In this document: positions 54,573 through 63,038 of the stretch, one piece after another
How positions within the stretch are numbered: position 1 is the stretch's first letter
How the letters are laid out: each line of letters opens with the position of its first letter
Origin: Marinomonas sp. KMM3893
Lineage (GTDB): Bacteria; Pseudomonadota; Gammaproteobacteria; Pseudomonadales; Marinomonadaceae
Direction: 5' to 3'
DNA: 64,000 nucleotides
NCBI RefSeq assembly: GCF_004352855.1
Contig: NZ_SJSC01000001.1
Location: forward strand, 372,001 to 436,000
The notes under the pieces: generated by a model
Told to the model about the DNA's origin: nothing
The model's database searches: none
What the model saw: only the letters and a program-made list of their open reading frames with translations
Translations under genes and position numbers: made by a program

Positions 54573-54780
54573 GAGAATCATCATGCATAAGCACATTATT
54601 CTCAATGCACTGCGCACCCTGAGAGAACAAAAACCCTTAGTGGTGAACATCACCAAAGTGGCTTTTTGGCAGCAAGGTCTAAACGCCTCACGTTAGGAGA
54701 ATCATCATGCATAAGCACATTATTCTCAATGCACTGCGCACCCTGAGAGAACAAAAACCCTTAGTGGTGAACATCACCAA
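54532..54780 (+). repeat. Exact 124-bp tandem duplication across tenA/thiM
   Basis: Bases 54532-54656 are identical to 54656-54780 (125 matching positions at a period of 124, with a one-base A overlap). The unit holds the last codons of tenA, its stop, the thiM ribosome site and the first 24 codons of thiM. No difference exists between the copies, so it is very recent or an assembly artefact. Confidence 0.95.
54583..54696 (+). pseudogene. Chimeric mini-ORF: thiM start fused to tenA end (37 aa)
   Basis: The first copy of the thiM start (ATG 54583, with the normal TTAGGAGAATC site) reads 25 codons, then runs in frame into the second copy of the tenA end ([12 protein letters not shown]) and stops at the tenA TAG. 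The result is a 37-codon chimera with full translation signals. It ends 10 bases before the real thiM ATG, so thiM keeps its usual stop-to-start spacing. The peptide has no expected activity. Confidence 0.8.
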
Positions 54781-55540
54781 TTACGTGGTGATGAACAACA
54801 CAGCCAATGCTCTGCTGGCAATAGGAGCCTCACCTATTATGGCGCACTCTCGTCAAGAAATGGCTGAGATGATGAGCTTTGCTGGCGCTCTGGTGATCAA
54901 TATTGGCACCCTAGACAGTGACTGGATTGAGCGCATGGCCTTTGCAATTGAACAAGCAAATCACCATCAAAAAGTCGTCGTCCTTGATCCTGTTGGCTGT
55001 GGTGCAAGCACCCTTAGAACCCAAACATCTCGTCGTTTTGCTGAACTCGCCGAGCGCTTGATTATCCGTGGCAACGCCTCTGAAATCATCGCGCTGGCGG
55101 GTGAATCCTCGCAAAGCAAAGGCGTCGATGCGATGGACAGCAGCAGTGCCGCTATTCAAGCCGCTGTCACCTTGATGGAGACCTTTGATGCGAGCGTGGT
55201 GGTGTCTGGGAAAACCGATTTCATCGTCAACACCCCCTTTATTCAGCAAGAAAAAAACATCCTCGCATTAGACAACGGACACCCTATGATGCCGCAGGTC
55301 ACAGGCATGGGGTGCTCGCTTTCGGCGCTGACAGGCGCCTTTGCCGCAATTGGGGAGACCAGTGGTTTGGCCGCAGCCGCGGTGTTTGGGGTTGCGGGTG
55401 AAATCGCCGCTGAACAAGCAAAAGGCCCAGGCAGTTTGCAACTGGCTATTTTAGACGTGCTCTACACACTCGATGAAGCCACCTTGGCACAGCGTTTGAA
55501 ACTCACCGCGATCGATACCTCCGACCGAATCATAGGTTAA
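54707..55540 (+). CDS. thiM: Hydroxyethylthiazole kinase
   Basis: 277 residues. [20 protein letters not shown] (22-41) binds thiazole, [11 protein letters not shown] and [14 protein letters not shown] follow, and the anion hole is [15 protein letters not shown]. It phosphorylates hydroxyethylthiazole, a salvage step giving THZ-P for ThiE. ATG 54707 is in the second copy of the duplication; the first copy makes the chimeric mini-ORF. Followed six bases later by thiE. Confidence 0.95.
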   Translation: MHKHIILNALRTLREQKPLVVNITNYVVMNNTANALLAIGASPIMAHSRQEMAEMMSFAGALVINIGTLDSDWIERMAFAIEQANHHQKVVVLDPVGCGASTLRTQTSRRFAELAERLIIRGNASEIIALAGESSQSKGVDAMDSSSAAIQAAVTLMETFDASVVVSGKTDFIVNTPFIQQEKNILALDNGHPMMPQVTGMGCSLSALTGAFAAIGETSGLAAAAVFGVAGEIAAEQAKGPGSLQLAILDVLYTLDEATLAQRLKLTAIDTSDRIIG

Positions 55541-55546
55541 TGCAGC

Positions 55547-56188
55547 ATGAATCCTTACCAGCTTTATCTTGTAACAGATGAACAGTTAGGTCTAAAAGCC
55601 CTGACTCACATTGTTCGAGAAGCCGTCAAAGGTGGCGTTACCATGGTGCAAATTCGTGAAAAGCACCATGACGTGCGTGCCTTTATTGAACGCGCAAGCG
55701 CCGTCAAAGACGTCCTAAAAGGCTCTGGTGTGCCCTTGATCATTAACGACCGGGTGGATGTGGCGTTGGCGATTGACGCAGATGGCGTTCATTTAGGGCA
55801 ATCCGATATGCCAGCTCGCTTAGCGCGACAATTGATCGGCCCCAACAAACTGTTAGGTTTGTCCATTGAAAGCCACCAGCAATTGGCCAGCGTGCATGAT
55901 TTGCCAATCGATTACATTGGGCTCAGTGCCATTTTTGCCACGCCGACCAAAACCGACACCCGCCATCATTGGGGGATTGACGGTTTAGCAAGCGCGCTGC
56001 AAACCACATCCTTGCCAATAGTTGCCATTGGCGGAATCAATATAAACAACCTGAAAGACATAGTGGCAACAGGTGTCCATGGTGTGGCATTAGTCTCGGC
56101 TATTTGTCAGGCCGACGACCCTAGGGCTGCCACCGAGCAAATCAAAACCTTACTTCAATACAATCATTCCCAACGCGTTCCGGCTTAA
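55547..56188 (+). CDS. thiE: Thiamine phosphate synthase
   Basis: 213 residues, TIM barrel. LYLVTDEQLG, VTMVQIREKHHD, PLIINDRVDVALAIDADGVH and VAIGGININN are the family signatures. It joins HMP-PP and thiazole phosphate to thiamine phosphate. Last gene of the salvage operon; a terminator follows within 20 bases. The variable C-terminal tail has no known role. Confidence 0.95.
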   Translation: MNPYQLYLVTDEQLGLKALTHIVREAVKGGVTMVQIREKHHDVRAFIERASAVKDVLKGSGVPLIINDRVDVALAIDADGVHLGQSDMPARLARQLIGPNKLLGLSIESHQQLASVHDLPIDYIGLSAIFATPTKTDTRHHWGIDGLASALQTTSLPIVAIGGININNLKDIVATGVHGVALVSAICQADDPRAATEQIKTLLQYNHSQRVPA

Positions 56189-56198
56189 CGTTGAGCAT

Positions 56199-56242
56199 AA
56201 AAAACCCCAACCACTGATGTTATTCAATGATTGGGGTTTTCA
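56199..56242. terminator. Bidirectional terminator between thiE and ilvH
   Basis: AAAACCCCAA (56201-56210) pairs with TTGGGGTTTT (56231-56240), extended inward with mismatches, and T runs are present on both strands. It ends the thi operon and probably the ilvIH transcript. Confidence 0.85.
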
Positions 56243-56298
56243 TCGCAAAACGACTGTATCGCTTTTGCGATCACGTATTCCAGACGGCTAATTTGCCA

Positions 56299-56790
56299 TT
56301 ACAGAGATAATGTTTTTTCGCCGCGAGCCACACCAGAAACACCAGTACGAACCACTTCAAGTAGATGTGCACCACCTAACGCTTGAAGAAAGCCATCCAG
56401 CTTGTCGGATTCACCGACAATTTGTACCGTGTAAATAGACGGTGTCATATCAACTATGTTGCCACGGAAGATGTCCACAGTACGCTTCACTTCTGCTCGC
56501 TGAGCGCCGGTAGCACGGACTTTAACCAGCATCAATTCGCGCTCAATATGCTGCCCTTCCGTTAGATCAACTAACTTAATGACATCAATAAGCTTATTAA
56601 GCTGCTTAGTGATTTGCTCAACCACTTGATCCGAACCAAAGGTCGTAAGCGTCAAACGAGACAAGGTTGCATCGTCGGTCGCCGCCACGTTTAGCGATTC
56701 AATATTGAAATTTCGCTGTGAAAACAAGCCAACAACACGTGACAAGGCACCTGGTTCATTTTCCATTAATACAGAAATAATATGTCTCAT
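56299..56790 (-). CDS. ilvH: Acetolactate synthase small (regulatory) subunit
   Basis: 163 residues. N-terminal ACT domain (HIISVLMENEPGALSRVVGL, FSQRNFNIESLNV) that binds valine, and a C-terminal ilvH domain ending in TGVSGVARGEK. It regulates the large subunit encoded just upstream and confers valine feedback control. ATG 56790 starts one base beyond the ilvI stop. Confidence 0.95.
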   Translation of the reverse strand: MRHIISVLMENEPGALSRVVGLFSQRNFNIESLNVAATDDATLSRLTLTTFGSDQVVEQITKQLNKLIDVIKLVDLTEGQHIERELMLVKVRATGAQRAEVKRTVDIFRGNIVDMTPSIYTVQIVGESDKLDGFLQALGGAHLLEVVRTGVSGVARGEKTLSL

Positions 56791-56791
56791 G

Positions 56792-58504
56792 TTAGGTACG
56801 CTCCGTCTTGCTCAAGAACATATCGCGCATAGAGCCACGAGGCACTTGCATCGGATAAACATGCTCTTCTGGGTCCACATAGCAATTGATGAAAACCAAC
56901 TGGTCTTTCATTGCAAACGCTTCTTCCATCTTGGCATCTAGCTCATCTTTACTACGAATTTCAACGTATTTATGGCGATATGCATCCATTAATACTTTGA
57001 AGTCAGGCAAAGAATCCATATAAGAATTAGAGTAACGACCTTCGTAGTTCATGTCTTGCCATTGGCGAACCATGCCGAGATAGCCATTATTCAAACATAA
57101 AATCTTCACTGGCAAGCCGTATTGCAAGCAGGTGGAAAGCTCTTGAATATTCATTTGAATACTGCCTTCGCCTGTGACACAAACAACCGTTTCTTCAGGA
57201 AAACTCAGCTTCACGCCCATTGCCGCTGGCAAACCAAATCCCATGGTGCCAAGACCACCGGAGTTAACCCAACGATTCGGTTTATCAAACTTATAATATT
57301 GCGCAGTAAACATCTGATGCTGACCCACGTCAGAGGCCACGTACGCGTCCCCTTTCGTTGCTCTCCAGCACGCTTCTACCGCGGCTTGAGGCTTGATCTT
57401 ATCGCTTGCTGTGTCGTAACGACCGCCATGCACAAGACGCCACTCATTGATCTGTTTCCACCAATTAGAGACGGCGTCGACATTGGTGCTTGCGCCTTCA
57501 ATAAGCGACAGCATTTCTTCCAACACCTGGTCAACTGGGCCCACAATAGGCACATCAGAACGAATGGTTTTTGAAATGGCTGCTGGGTCAATATCGATGT
57601 GGATAATTTTGGCACCTGGACAAAATTTGTCAGGGTCATTGGTCACACGGTCGTCAAAACGAGCGCCTACAGCCAGAATCAAATCACTGTGATGCATGGT
57701 CATGTTGGCTTCATAAGCACCATGCATACCTAGCATACCAACAAATTGGCGATCGGTTCCTGGGTAAGATCCCAATCCCATCAAGGTATTGGTAACAGGA
57801 AAATCTAATGTCTTAGCCAGCGTTGTTAATAGGTCAGATGCGCCACCTAAAATAACACCACCACCGGCATAAATAACCGGGCGTTTCGCGGCAAGCAATA
57901 GGTCAACGGCTTTTTTAATTTGACCACTGTGGCCTTTTGCTGGCGGTGTGTAAGAGCGCAAAGAAACAGATTCAGGGTATTTGTATTCGAATTTCTCACC
58001 AGGCATTGTCATATCTTTTGGAATATCGACAACCACAGGACCTGGGCGACCTGAACTAGCAATGTAATACGCTTTTTTGAGAATCATTGGAATCTCAGAA
58101 GGATGCTTAACCGTAAAGCTGTGTTTCACGATAGGTCGTGACACGCCAATCATATCGGTTTCTTGGAAAGCATCTTCACCGATCAGGTAGCTCATTACCT
58201 GACCACAAATCACGACCATAGGAATAGAATCCATGTACGCCGTCGCAATCCCAGTTACGGTATTCGTCGCGCCTGGACCTGAGGTCACAAGAACGGTACC
58301 CGCTTTACCTGTTGCGCGAGCATAGCCATCGGCCATGTGCGTCGCGGCTTGTTCATGTCTAACCAAGATGTGCTTTACATCAGACTGACGATGCAAAGCA
58401 TCGTAAATATGAAGCGCAGCACCACCTGGATAACCATAGATATACTCTACTCCCTCATCTTTGAGAAAGCGGGCGATCATTTCACCACCGGATAATAACT
58501 CCAC
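56792..58504 (-). CDS. ilvI: Acetolactate synthase large subunit
   Basis: 570 residues, thiamine-diphosphate enzyme. [15 protein letters not shown] near residue 25, [15 protein letters not shown] with the catalytic Glu, and the ThDP/Mg motif GEGSIQMN...LNNGYLGMV. It makes acetolactate or acetohydroxybutyrate for branched-chain amino acids; its ThDP cofactor comes from the pathway of the adjacent thi operon. The start is GTG 58504, with AGAGGG seven bases upstream. It forms the ilvIH operon on the minus strand. Confidence 0.95.
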   Translation of the reverse strand: MELLSGGEMIARFLKDEGVEYIYGYPGGAALHIYDALHRQSDVKHILVRHEQAATHMADGYARATGKAGTVLVTSGPGATNTVTGIATAYMDSIPMVVICGQVMSYLIGEDAFQETDMIGVSRPIVKHSFTVKHPSEIPMILKKAYYIASSGRPGPVVVDIPKDMTMPGEKFEYKYPESVSLRSYTPPAKGHSGQIKKAVDLLLAAKRPVIYAGGGVILGGASDLLTTLAKTLDFPVTNTLMGLGSYPGTDRQFVGMLGMHGAYEANMTMHHSDLILAVGARFDDRVTNDPDKFCPGAKIIHIDIDPAAISKTIRSDVPIVGPVDQVLEEMLSLIEGASTNVDAVSNWWKQINEWRLVHGGRYDTASDKIKPQAAVEACWRATKGDAYVASDVGQHQMFTAQYYKFDKPNRWVNSGGLGTMGFGLPAAMGVKLSFPEETVVCVTGEGSIQMNIQELSTCLQYGLPVKILCLNNGYLGMVRQWQDMNYEGRYSNSYMDSLPDFKVLMDAYRHKYVEIRSKDELDAKMEEAFAMKDQLVFINCYVDPEEHVYPMQVPRGSMRDMFLSKTERT

Positions 58505-58933
58505 CTTGTTACCCTCTATTGTATTTATCTGTCTGCTAGTGTTATGCCGCTATTGTAACCGCATACGCCAAGCAGATAAAAGTTGATAGCACGAAGTTTG
58601 CAAAACTAATGAGGTCACCTGAAACAAAGGGAAACTCAAACGCAATAAATCGCAGTGTTAACACTGTCCGCGTTTTTCGCGAGGAAAAATACAATATGGC
58701 GAGAATTTAGCCTTATTCTATTTGTGCTTATCAGATATAGATCTGATTGGAGGGGCTGGTGGCCCACATACAAGGAAGTAATCGGCATGGGTAGCGCCGA
58801 AAAATATAGACCTAGCATTCTCGCAATCAGACAAAAAACTGTCAACCAAAACCCTCAATTTTGCAGGATAAAACTTGCTCTGACGCACACTTCGTGGTGT
58901 TATAGCGACATAATTTGATTAGGAGTTTTAACC
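58505..58933. other. 429-base region upstream of ilvI
   Basis: No supported gene. TTTATCTG (58524-58531) and CAGATAAA (58573-58580) form a spaced inverted repeat in the ilvI leader region. A perfect palindrome CAGTGTTAACACTG is at 58653-58666. A 43-codon frame with AAGGAAG (58787-58918, plus strand) is too weakly supported to call. I see no leader peptide rich in branched-chain amino acids before ilvI. Confidence 0.4.
58653..58666. promoter_or_regulatory. 14-bp perfect palindrome, possible operator
   Basis: CAGTGTTAACACTG, exact, between the divergent ilvI and small-protein genes. No known regulator can be named from it. Confidence 0.45.
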
Positions 58934-59194
58934 ATGGCGAATGAGCTCAACCAACAGCGTATTATTGATGAATTTCTGCGCTGCTTTCGTAAAATGTTGA
59001 TGGATCCAGAGCTAGCAGGAGAGTTAGTTCGTATCGCAAAAGAGAACATCAGTGAGCCCAATGCTTACCAGCGTATTGCCGAAGAAGTTTCAAATCAGAC
59101 GACACTGAAAATCCAAGAAGATCATACCGAAGCAGATCGCATGTTTATCAAACTTTTGATGGACGTCGTAAAAGGCGATTCACAGCTCTATTGA
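58934..59194 (+). CDS. Small acidic helical protein, unknown
   Basis: 86 residues, no signal or membrane segment, mostly helical: LNQQRIIDEFLRCFRKMLMD, then NAYQRIAEEVSNQT and DRMFIKLLMDVVKGDS. TAGGAG lies nine bases before the ATG. It stands 65 bases before queG but with no clear operon signal. I do not recognise a family; the even amphipathic pattern suggests a folded protein, perhaps a small regulator. Confidence 0.6.
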   Translation: MANELNQQRIIDEFLRCFRKMLMDPELAGELVRIAKENISEPNAYQRIAEEVSNQTTLKIQEDHTEADRMFIKLLMDVVKGDSQLY

Positions 59195-59259
59195 TTTATT
59201 CTTCAGCTAGGTGCCTGCTGTTTCAGTCGCCTAGCTAGACCATCATTCTGGTAATACGT

Positions 59260-60342
59260 TTGCTTCCTTCTTCTCTTTCAGATCCTCAGCGTTTAACCGC
59301 ACTGGTAAGTGATATCAAATCATGGGCGATTGACTTTGGCTTTGCTGAGGCCCGTATTGTCGAGCCTGATTTAGAGCAATACCGAGACGATTTTAATAAC
59401 TGGCTCGCAAACGATTATCACGCCGGCATGGACTATCTTGCCAATCATGGGGATATCCGCTTTCAGCCAGACAAACTCCACCCAGGCACTCGACGCATCA
59501 TCTCATTGCGCATGCATTACTTGCCGCAATCGGTGGCGACAGTTGAACGCCTGAAAACCAAAAATCAAGCCTATATCGCACGCTATGCATTGGGCCGTGA
59601 CTACCACAAATTGATTCGTAAGCGCTTAACACAACTGGCTAAAAAGATAGAAGAGCAAGTCGGCGAACACGGCTATCGTGCTTTTGTAGACAGCGCTCCC
59701 GTATTAGAGCGACAAGTGGCAGAACAAGCTGGCATGGGCTGGATCGGGAAAAACACCTTATTGCTCACCCCAAAAGCTGGCAGTTGGTTTTTGCTGGGCG
59801 AGATTTTCACAAACTTGCCGCTGCCAGTTGATCCACCGACAACCACTCGTCATTGCGGCAGCTGCGACGCCTGTCTTACTCAATGTCCAACCGACGCCTT
59901 TGTTGAACCTTGGGTTCTGGATGCCGGTAAATGCATCTCTTACCTAACCATTGAGCATAAAGGCGCAATCCCCGTTGAGCTAAGGTCAAAAATGGGCAAT
60001 CGGATTTTTGGCTGTGATGACTGCCAACTCGTTTGCCCATGGACAAAATTTGCCAAGCACACCACAGAGCAAGACTTTCAACCCAGACACAACTTGGATT
60101 CTGAAGAACTTGTCAGTTTATTTCTGTGGGATGAAGAGACCTTTTTGAAAAATACCGAAGGCTCACCGATTCGTCGTACAGGTTACGAAAATTGGCGCAG
60201 AAACATTGCTGTCGCATTAGGCAATGCTCCGACGGAAAAGGCGATTATTGACGCCCTTGAAGGCGCGCTAGCGTCCACATCAGAACTGGTAAGCGAACAC
60301 GTTCGCTGGGCACTTGAGCAACATCAATCACCTCATATTTAA
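59260..60342 (+). CDS. queG: Epoxyqueuosine reductase
   Basis: 360 residues. Cobalamin-dependent last step of queuosine synthesis in tRNA. Two 4Fe-4S clusters: CGSCDACLTQCPTDAFV and FGCDDCQLVCPW. The catalytic Asp lies in FVDSAPVLER, and MGWIGKNTLLL follows. The start TTG 59260 has no good ribosome site, but no better in-frame start exists before the conserved N-terminal region; the exact start is uncertain. Its need for B12 agrees with the B12-regulated cbiM elsewhere in the window. Confidence 0.92.
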   Translation: MLPSSLSDPQRLTALVSDIKSWAIDFGFAEARIVEPDLEQYRDDFNNWLANDYHAGMDYLANHGDIRFQPDKLHPGTRRIISLRMHYLPQSVATVERLKTKNQAYIARYALGRDYHKLIRKRLTQLAKKIEEQVGEHGYRAFVDSAPVLERQVAEQAGMGWIGKNTLLLTPKAGSWFLLGEIFTNLPLPVDPPTTTRHCGSCDACLTQCPTDAFVEPWVLDAGKCISYLTIEHKGAIPVELRSKMGNRIFGCDDCQLVCPWTKFAKHTTEQDFQPRHNLDSEELVSLFLWDEETFLKNTEGSPIRRTGYENWRRNIAVALGNAPTEKAIIDALEGALASTSELVSEHVRWALEQHQSPHI

Positions 60343-60362
60343 CCCACTCAAATCGCAGACGC

Positions 60363-60387
60363 ACAACGAACAACGAACAACGAACAA
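60363..60387. repeat. 7-bp microsatellite after queG
   Basis: Period-7 run of AACGAAC, about 3.6 exact copies, in the space between queG and tesB. It could change length by slippage; no gene or motif overlaps it. Confidence 0.8.
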
Positions 60388-60433
60388 ACGCTAAGCCATC
60401 ACAGACACAAATACACTTTCCCAAAGCTGTTTT

Positions 60434-61297
60434 CTACGCTTTTTTGTTATAGCGAATCAAGCCTTCCTGCGCCGTCGAGGCAACCAGCTGACCTGATTGA
60501 TTAAAGATCTGACCTCTCACAAAACCACGAGATTGGCTTGCTGACGGCGAATCTGCCACATACAGCAACCACTCATCCAAACGGAACTCACGGTGAAACC
60601 ACATGGCATGGTCTAGGCTCGCAATATTCAAGTAAGGATTACCGATCGACACCCCATGAGGCATCAGGGCGGTTTCTAAAAAACCATAATCTGTCGTATA
60701 CGCCAACATGGATTGATGCACCAAAGGTTCATCCGGCAGTTTATCTACGCTGCGTATCCACATGTGTCGTTTGGCGATGCCTGGGCGAGGTCGAAATGGG
60801 TTTTGGTTTTCAACAATACGATACTCAATAGGCCGATCTGCGGTGAAGAGCTCTCTCACCTTCTGTGGAATTTCATTCGCGTGTTCTTGATAAAGCGTCA
60901 ACTCAGACTTAAAGGATTCAGGCCCGGGCACATTAGGCATGGCGTCTTGATGATCAAATCCACGCTCTTCAATTTGAAACGAAATTGTCATGACCAAAAT
61001 GCTTTTTCCAAATTGAGAAGCCGTCACCCGACGAACACTAAAACTGCCGCCATCACGCACAATCTCCACATCATATTCAATGGGATGATTGGAGTCCCCT
61101 GGACGAAGAAAATAGCAATGCAGCGAATGAGGGTGCCTCGCCTCGACGGTTTGAGTCGCGGCACTCAAACTTTGACCAACTACTTGGCCACCAAATACTT
61201 TAGGAAAACCCAAGTCCTGACTTCGACCAATAAACTTAGTTTCTGATAAACGCTCAAGTTTTAATAGGTCAATCAGGTTATCTACTACTTGCTTCAT
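60434..61297 (-). CDS. tesB: Acyl-CoA thioesterase II
   Basis: 287 residues of the double hot-dog TesB family. KVFGGQVVGQSLSAATQTV near 33-51 and HSLHCYFLRPGDS in the first domain, and HQSMLAYTTDYGFLETALMPHG and SLDHAMWFHREF in the second. It hydrolyses medium and long acyl-CoAs to free acids. The plus-strand queG gene ends 91 bases away, tail to tail. Confidence 0.93.
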   Translation of the reverse strand: MKQVVDNLIDLLKLERLSETKFIGRSQDLGFPKVFGGQVVGQSLSAATQTVEARHPHSLHCYFLRPGDSNHPIEYDVEIVRDGGSFSVRRVTASQFGKSILVMTISFQIEERGFDHQDAMPNVPGPESFKSELTLYQEHANEIPQKVRELFTADRPIEYRIVENQNPFRPRPGIAKRHMWIRSVDKLPDEPLVHQSMLAYTTDYGFLETALMPHGVSIGNPYLNIASLDHAMWFHREFRLDEWLLYVADSPSASQSRGFVRGQIFNQSGQLVASTAQEGLIRYNKKA

Positions 61298-61490
61298 ATT
61301 GGAACCTTATTGGGTGAAATATGGGCTATTATGTAAGTAATCAGGGCAGAGAATCAGTGATAAATATGCAGTTATCTAGGAAGCTTGCTCCTTAGTTACC
61401 TATCCCTTGAAATTAGCCTGTTTACGTTTTGCCAAATGGGCATTTTTTTGCTTTGATGGACGCTCACTTATATAGGTATTTCTCTAAGCA

Positions 61491-62480
61491 ATGTCATCTT
61501 TAATTGATCCATACGGCCGTAAAATAGATTATCTTCGCATCTCGGTAACCGATAAATGCGATTTTCGCTGCACCTACTGTATGGATGAAGATGTTACCTT
61601 CTTACCAAGAAGCCAAATTTTATCTTTAGAAGAAGTGGTGAAAGTCGCCAAAACTTTTATCGCAATGGGCACCAAGCGCATTCGTATTACGGGCGGCGAA
61701 CCATTGGTTCGTAAAAACCTTCTTTGGGCATTGGAGCAAATCACCAAGCAACCCGGCCTAGAAGAATTGACGATGACCACTAATGGGTCGCAATTATACA
61801 AGATGGCCAACGATCTTTTAAATGTTGGCGTGTCTCGAATAAACATCAGTTTAGACACCCTAAAAGCCGATCGCTTTTTCGCGTTAACCCGACGAGACAA
61901 ATTCCAACAGGTGATCGATGGCATTGAAAAAGCCGCGTCTTTGGACTTTAAAAAACTGAAAATCAACAGCGTCATGTTAAAACACCATAATGACGATGAG
62001 CTACAGGATTTGGCTCAATTCGCACTGGATAGAGACATGGACATCAGTTTTATTGAAGAAATGCCGCTTGGCGTTATCACCAGCCATGACCGCGCCGCCT
62101 CTTATTTATCGAGCGACGACGTCATAGAGCAGCTGTCCACACAGTTTACCTTAAATGAAAGCCAGCATATCACCAGTGGCCCAACGCGTTATTACGACGT
62201 CACTGGCTATCACGGAAGAATTGGCGTTATTTCTCCACACAGCCACAACTTTTGCGATACCTGCAACCGAATTCGATTAACCGCTGAAGGCCGACTACTG
62301 CTTTGCTTAGGCAATGAGCATTCAAAAGACCTTAAACCTTTTTTACGAGAGCCTCAGCGACAGTCATTAACACTAGAGGAAGGCATTATTGACGCCTTGG
62401 CTCTAAAACCCCTTAAACACCACTTTAATCTTGATGAAGCCCCACAAATACTTCGCTTCATGAGCGCGACCGGAGGCTAG
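61491..62480 (+). CDS. moaA: GTP 3',8-cyclase (MoaA)
   Basis: 329 residues, radical SAM. First cluster CDFRCTYC (C23, C27, C30); the C-terminal cluster has the set CDTCNRIRLTAEGRLLLC. The protein ends in SATGG; the GG tail, needed for activity, is present. It makes the first molybdopterin intermediate from GTP. The ATG is preceded only by a weak AGG. It heads moaA-moaB-moeA. Confidence 0.95.
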   Translation: MSSLIDPYGRKIDYLRISVTDKCDFRCTYCMDEDVTFLPRSQILSLEEVVKVAKTFIAMGTKRIRITGGEPLVRKNLLWALEQITKQPGLEELTMTTNGSQLYKMANDLLNVGVSRINISLDTLKADRFFALTRRDKFQQVIDGIEKAASLDFKKLKINSVMLKHHNDDELQDLAQFALDRDMDISFIEEMPLGVITSHDRAASYLSSDDVIEQLSTQFTLNESQHITSGPTRYYDVTGYHGRIGVISPHSHNFCDTCNRIRLTAEGRLLLCLGNEHSKDLKPFLREPQRQSLTLEEGIIDALALKPLKHHFNLDEAPQILRFMSATGG

Positions 62481-62493
62481 ATAAGGACCCCTA

Positions 62494-63033
62494 ATGAGTA
62501 AAATCCCAACGCCATTTCGACCATTACAAATAAGCGTATTAACGGTTTCAGACACCCGATCACTTGCAGAAGACACGTCAGGCGATGCTCTCATCGCGAA
62601 CCTCAGTGCTGCCGGCCACTTCCTTTACCAGCGTGAACTGGTCAAAGATGATGTGTACGCCATGCGCGCCGTGGTGTCTAAATGGATAGCAGATGACAAC
62701 AATCATGTCGTACTAATCACTGGTGGTACGGGTTTTTACTCACGCGACAGCACACCAGAAGCCATGATTCCACTGTTTGACAAACAAATAGAAGGTTTTG
62801 GCGAGCTATTTCGACACATTTCCTATGAAGAAATTGGCACCTCTACGATTCAATCAAGAGCGGTAGCCGGATTGGCGAACAACACTCTGATCTTCTGTTT
62901 ACCAGGTTCAACAGGAGCCTGCCACACCGCTTGGAATGGCATTTTGAAAGAGCAGTTAGATTCAACTCACCGCCCATGTAATTTTGTTGAGTTGCTACTT
63001 GGCGCCTATCACTCCAAGCTACATGAGGTATAA
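62494..63033 (+). CDS. moaB: Molybdopterin adenylyltransferase-like protein (MoaB)
   Basis: 179 residues, MogA/MoaB fold. LTVSDTRSLAEDTSGDALIANL (14-35) and ITGGTGFYSRDSTPEAM (69-85) are the substrate and nucleotide loops; the latter gives the MoaB form. It acts in molybdopterin adenylylation before MoeA. AAGGA lies before the ATG; starts 13 bases after moaA. Confidence 0.92.
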   Translation: MSKIPTPFRPLQISVLTVSDTRSLAEDTSGDALIANLSAAGHFLYQRELVKDDVYAMRAVVSKWIADDNNHVVLITGGTGFYSRDSTPEAMIPLFDKQIEGFGELFRHISYEEIGTSTIQSRAVAGLANNTLIFCLPGSTGACHTAWNGILKEQLDSTHRPCNFVELLLGAYHSKLHEV

Positions 63034-63038
63034 ACAAA

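Noticed and set aside
58636-58845. 69-codon minus-strand frame upstream of ilvI
   Set aside because: No ribosome site; it overlaps the palindrome and the other weak frame.
58655-58918. 87-codon frame before the small helical protein
   Set aside because: GTG start in a palindrome with no ribosome site. The later internal ATG (58787) has AAGGAAG but no other support.
61430-61450. TGCC/GGCA plus T-run before moaA as a terminator
   Set aside because: Only a four-base stem with an A-rich loop; too weak to call.
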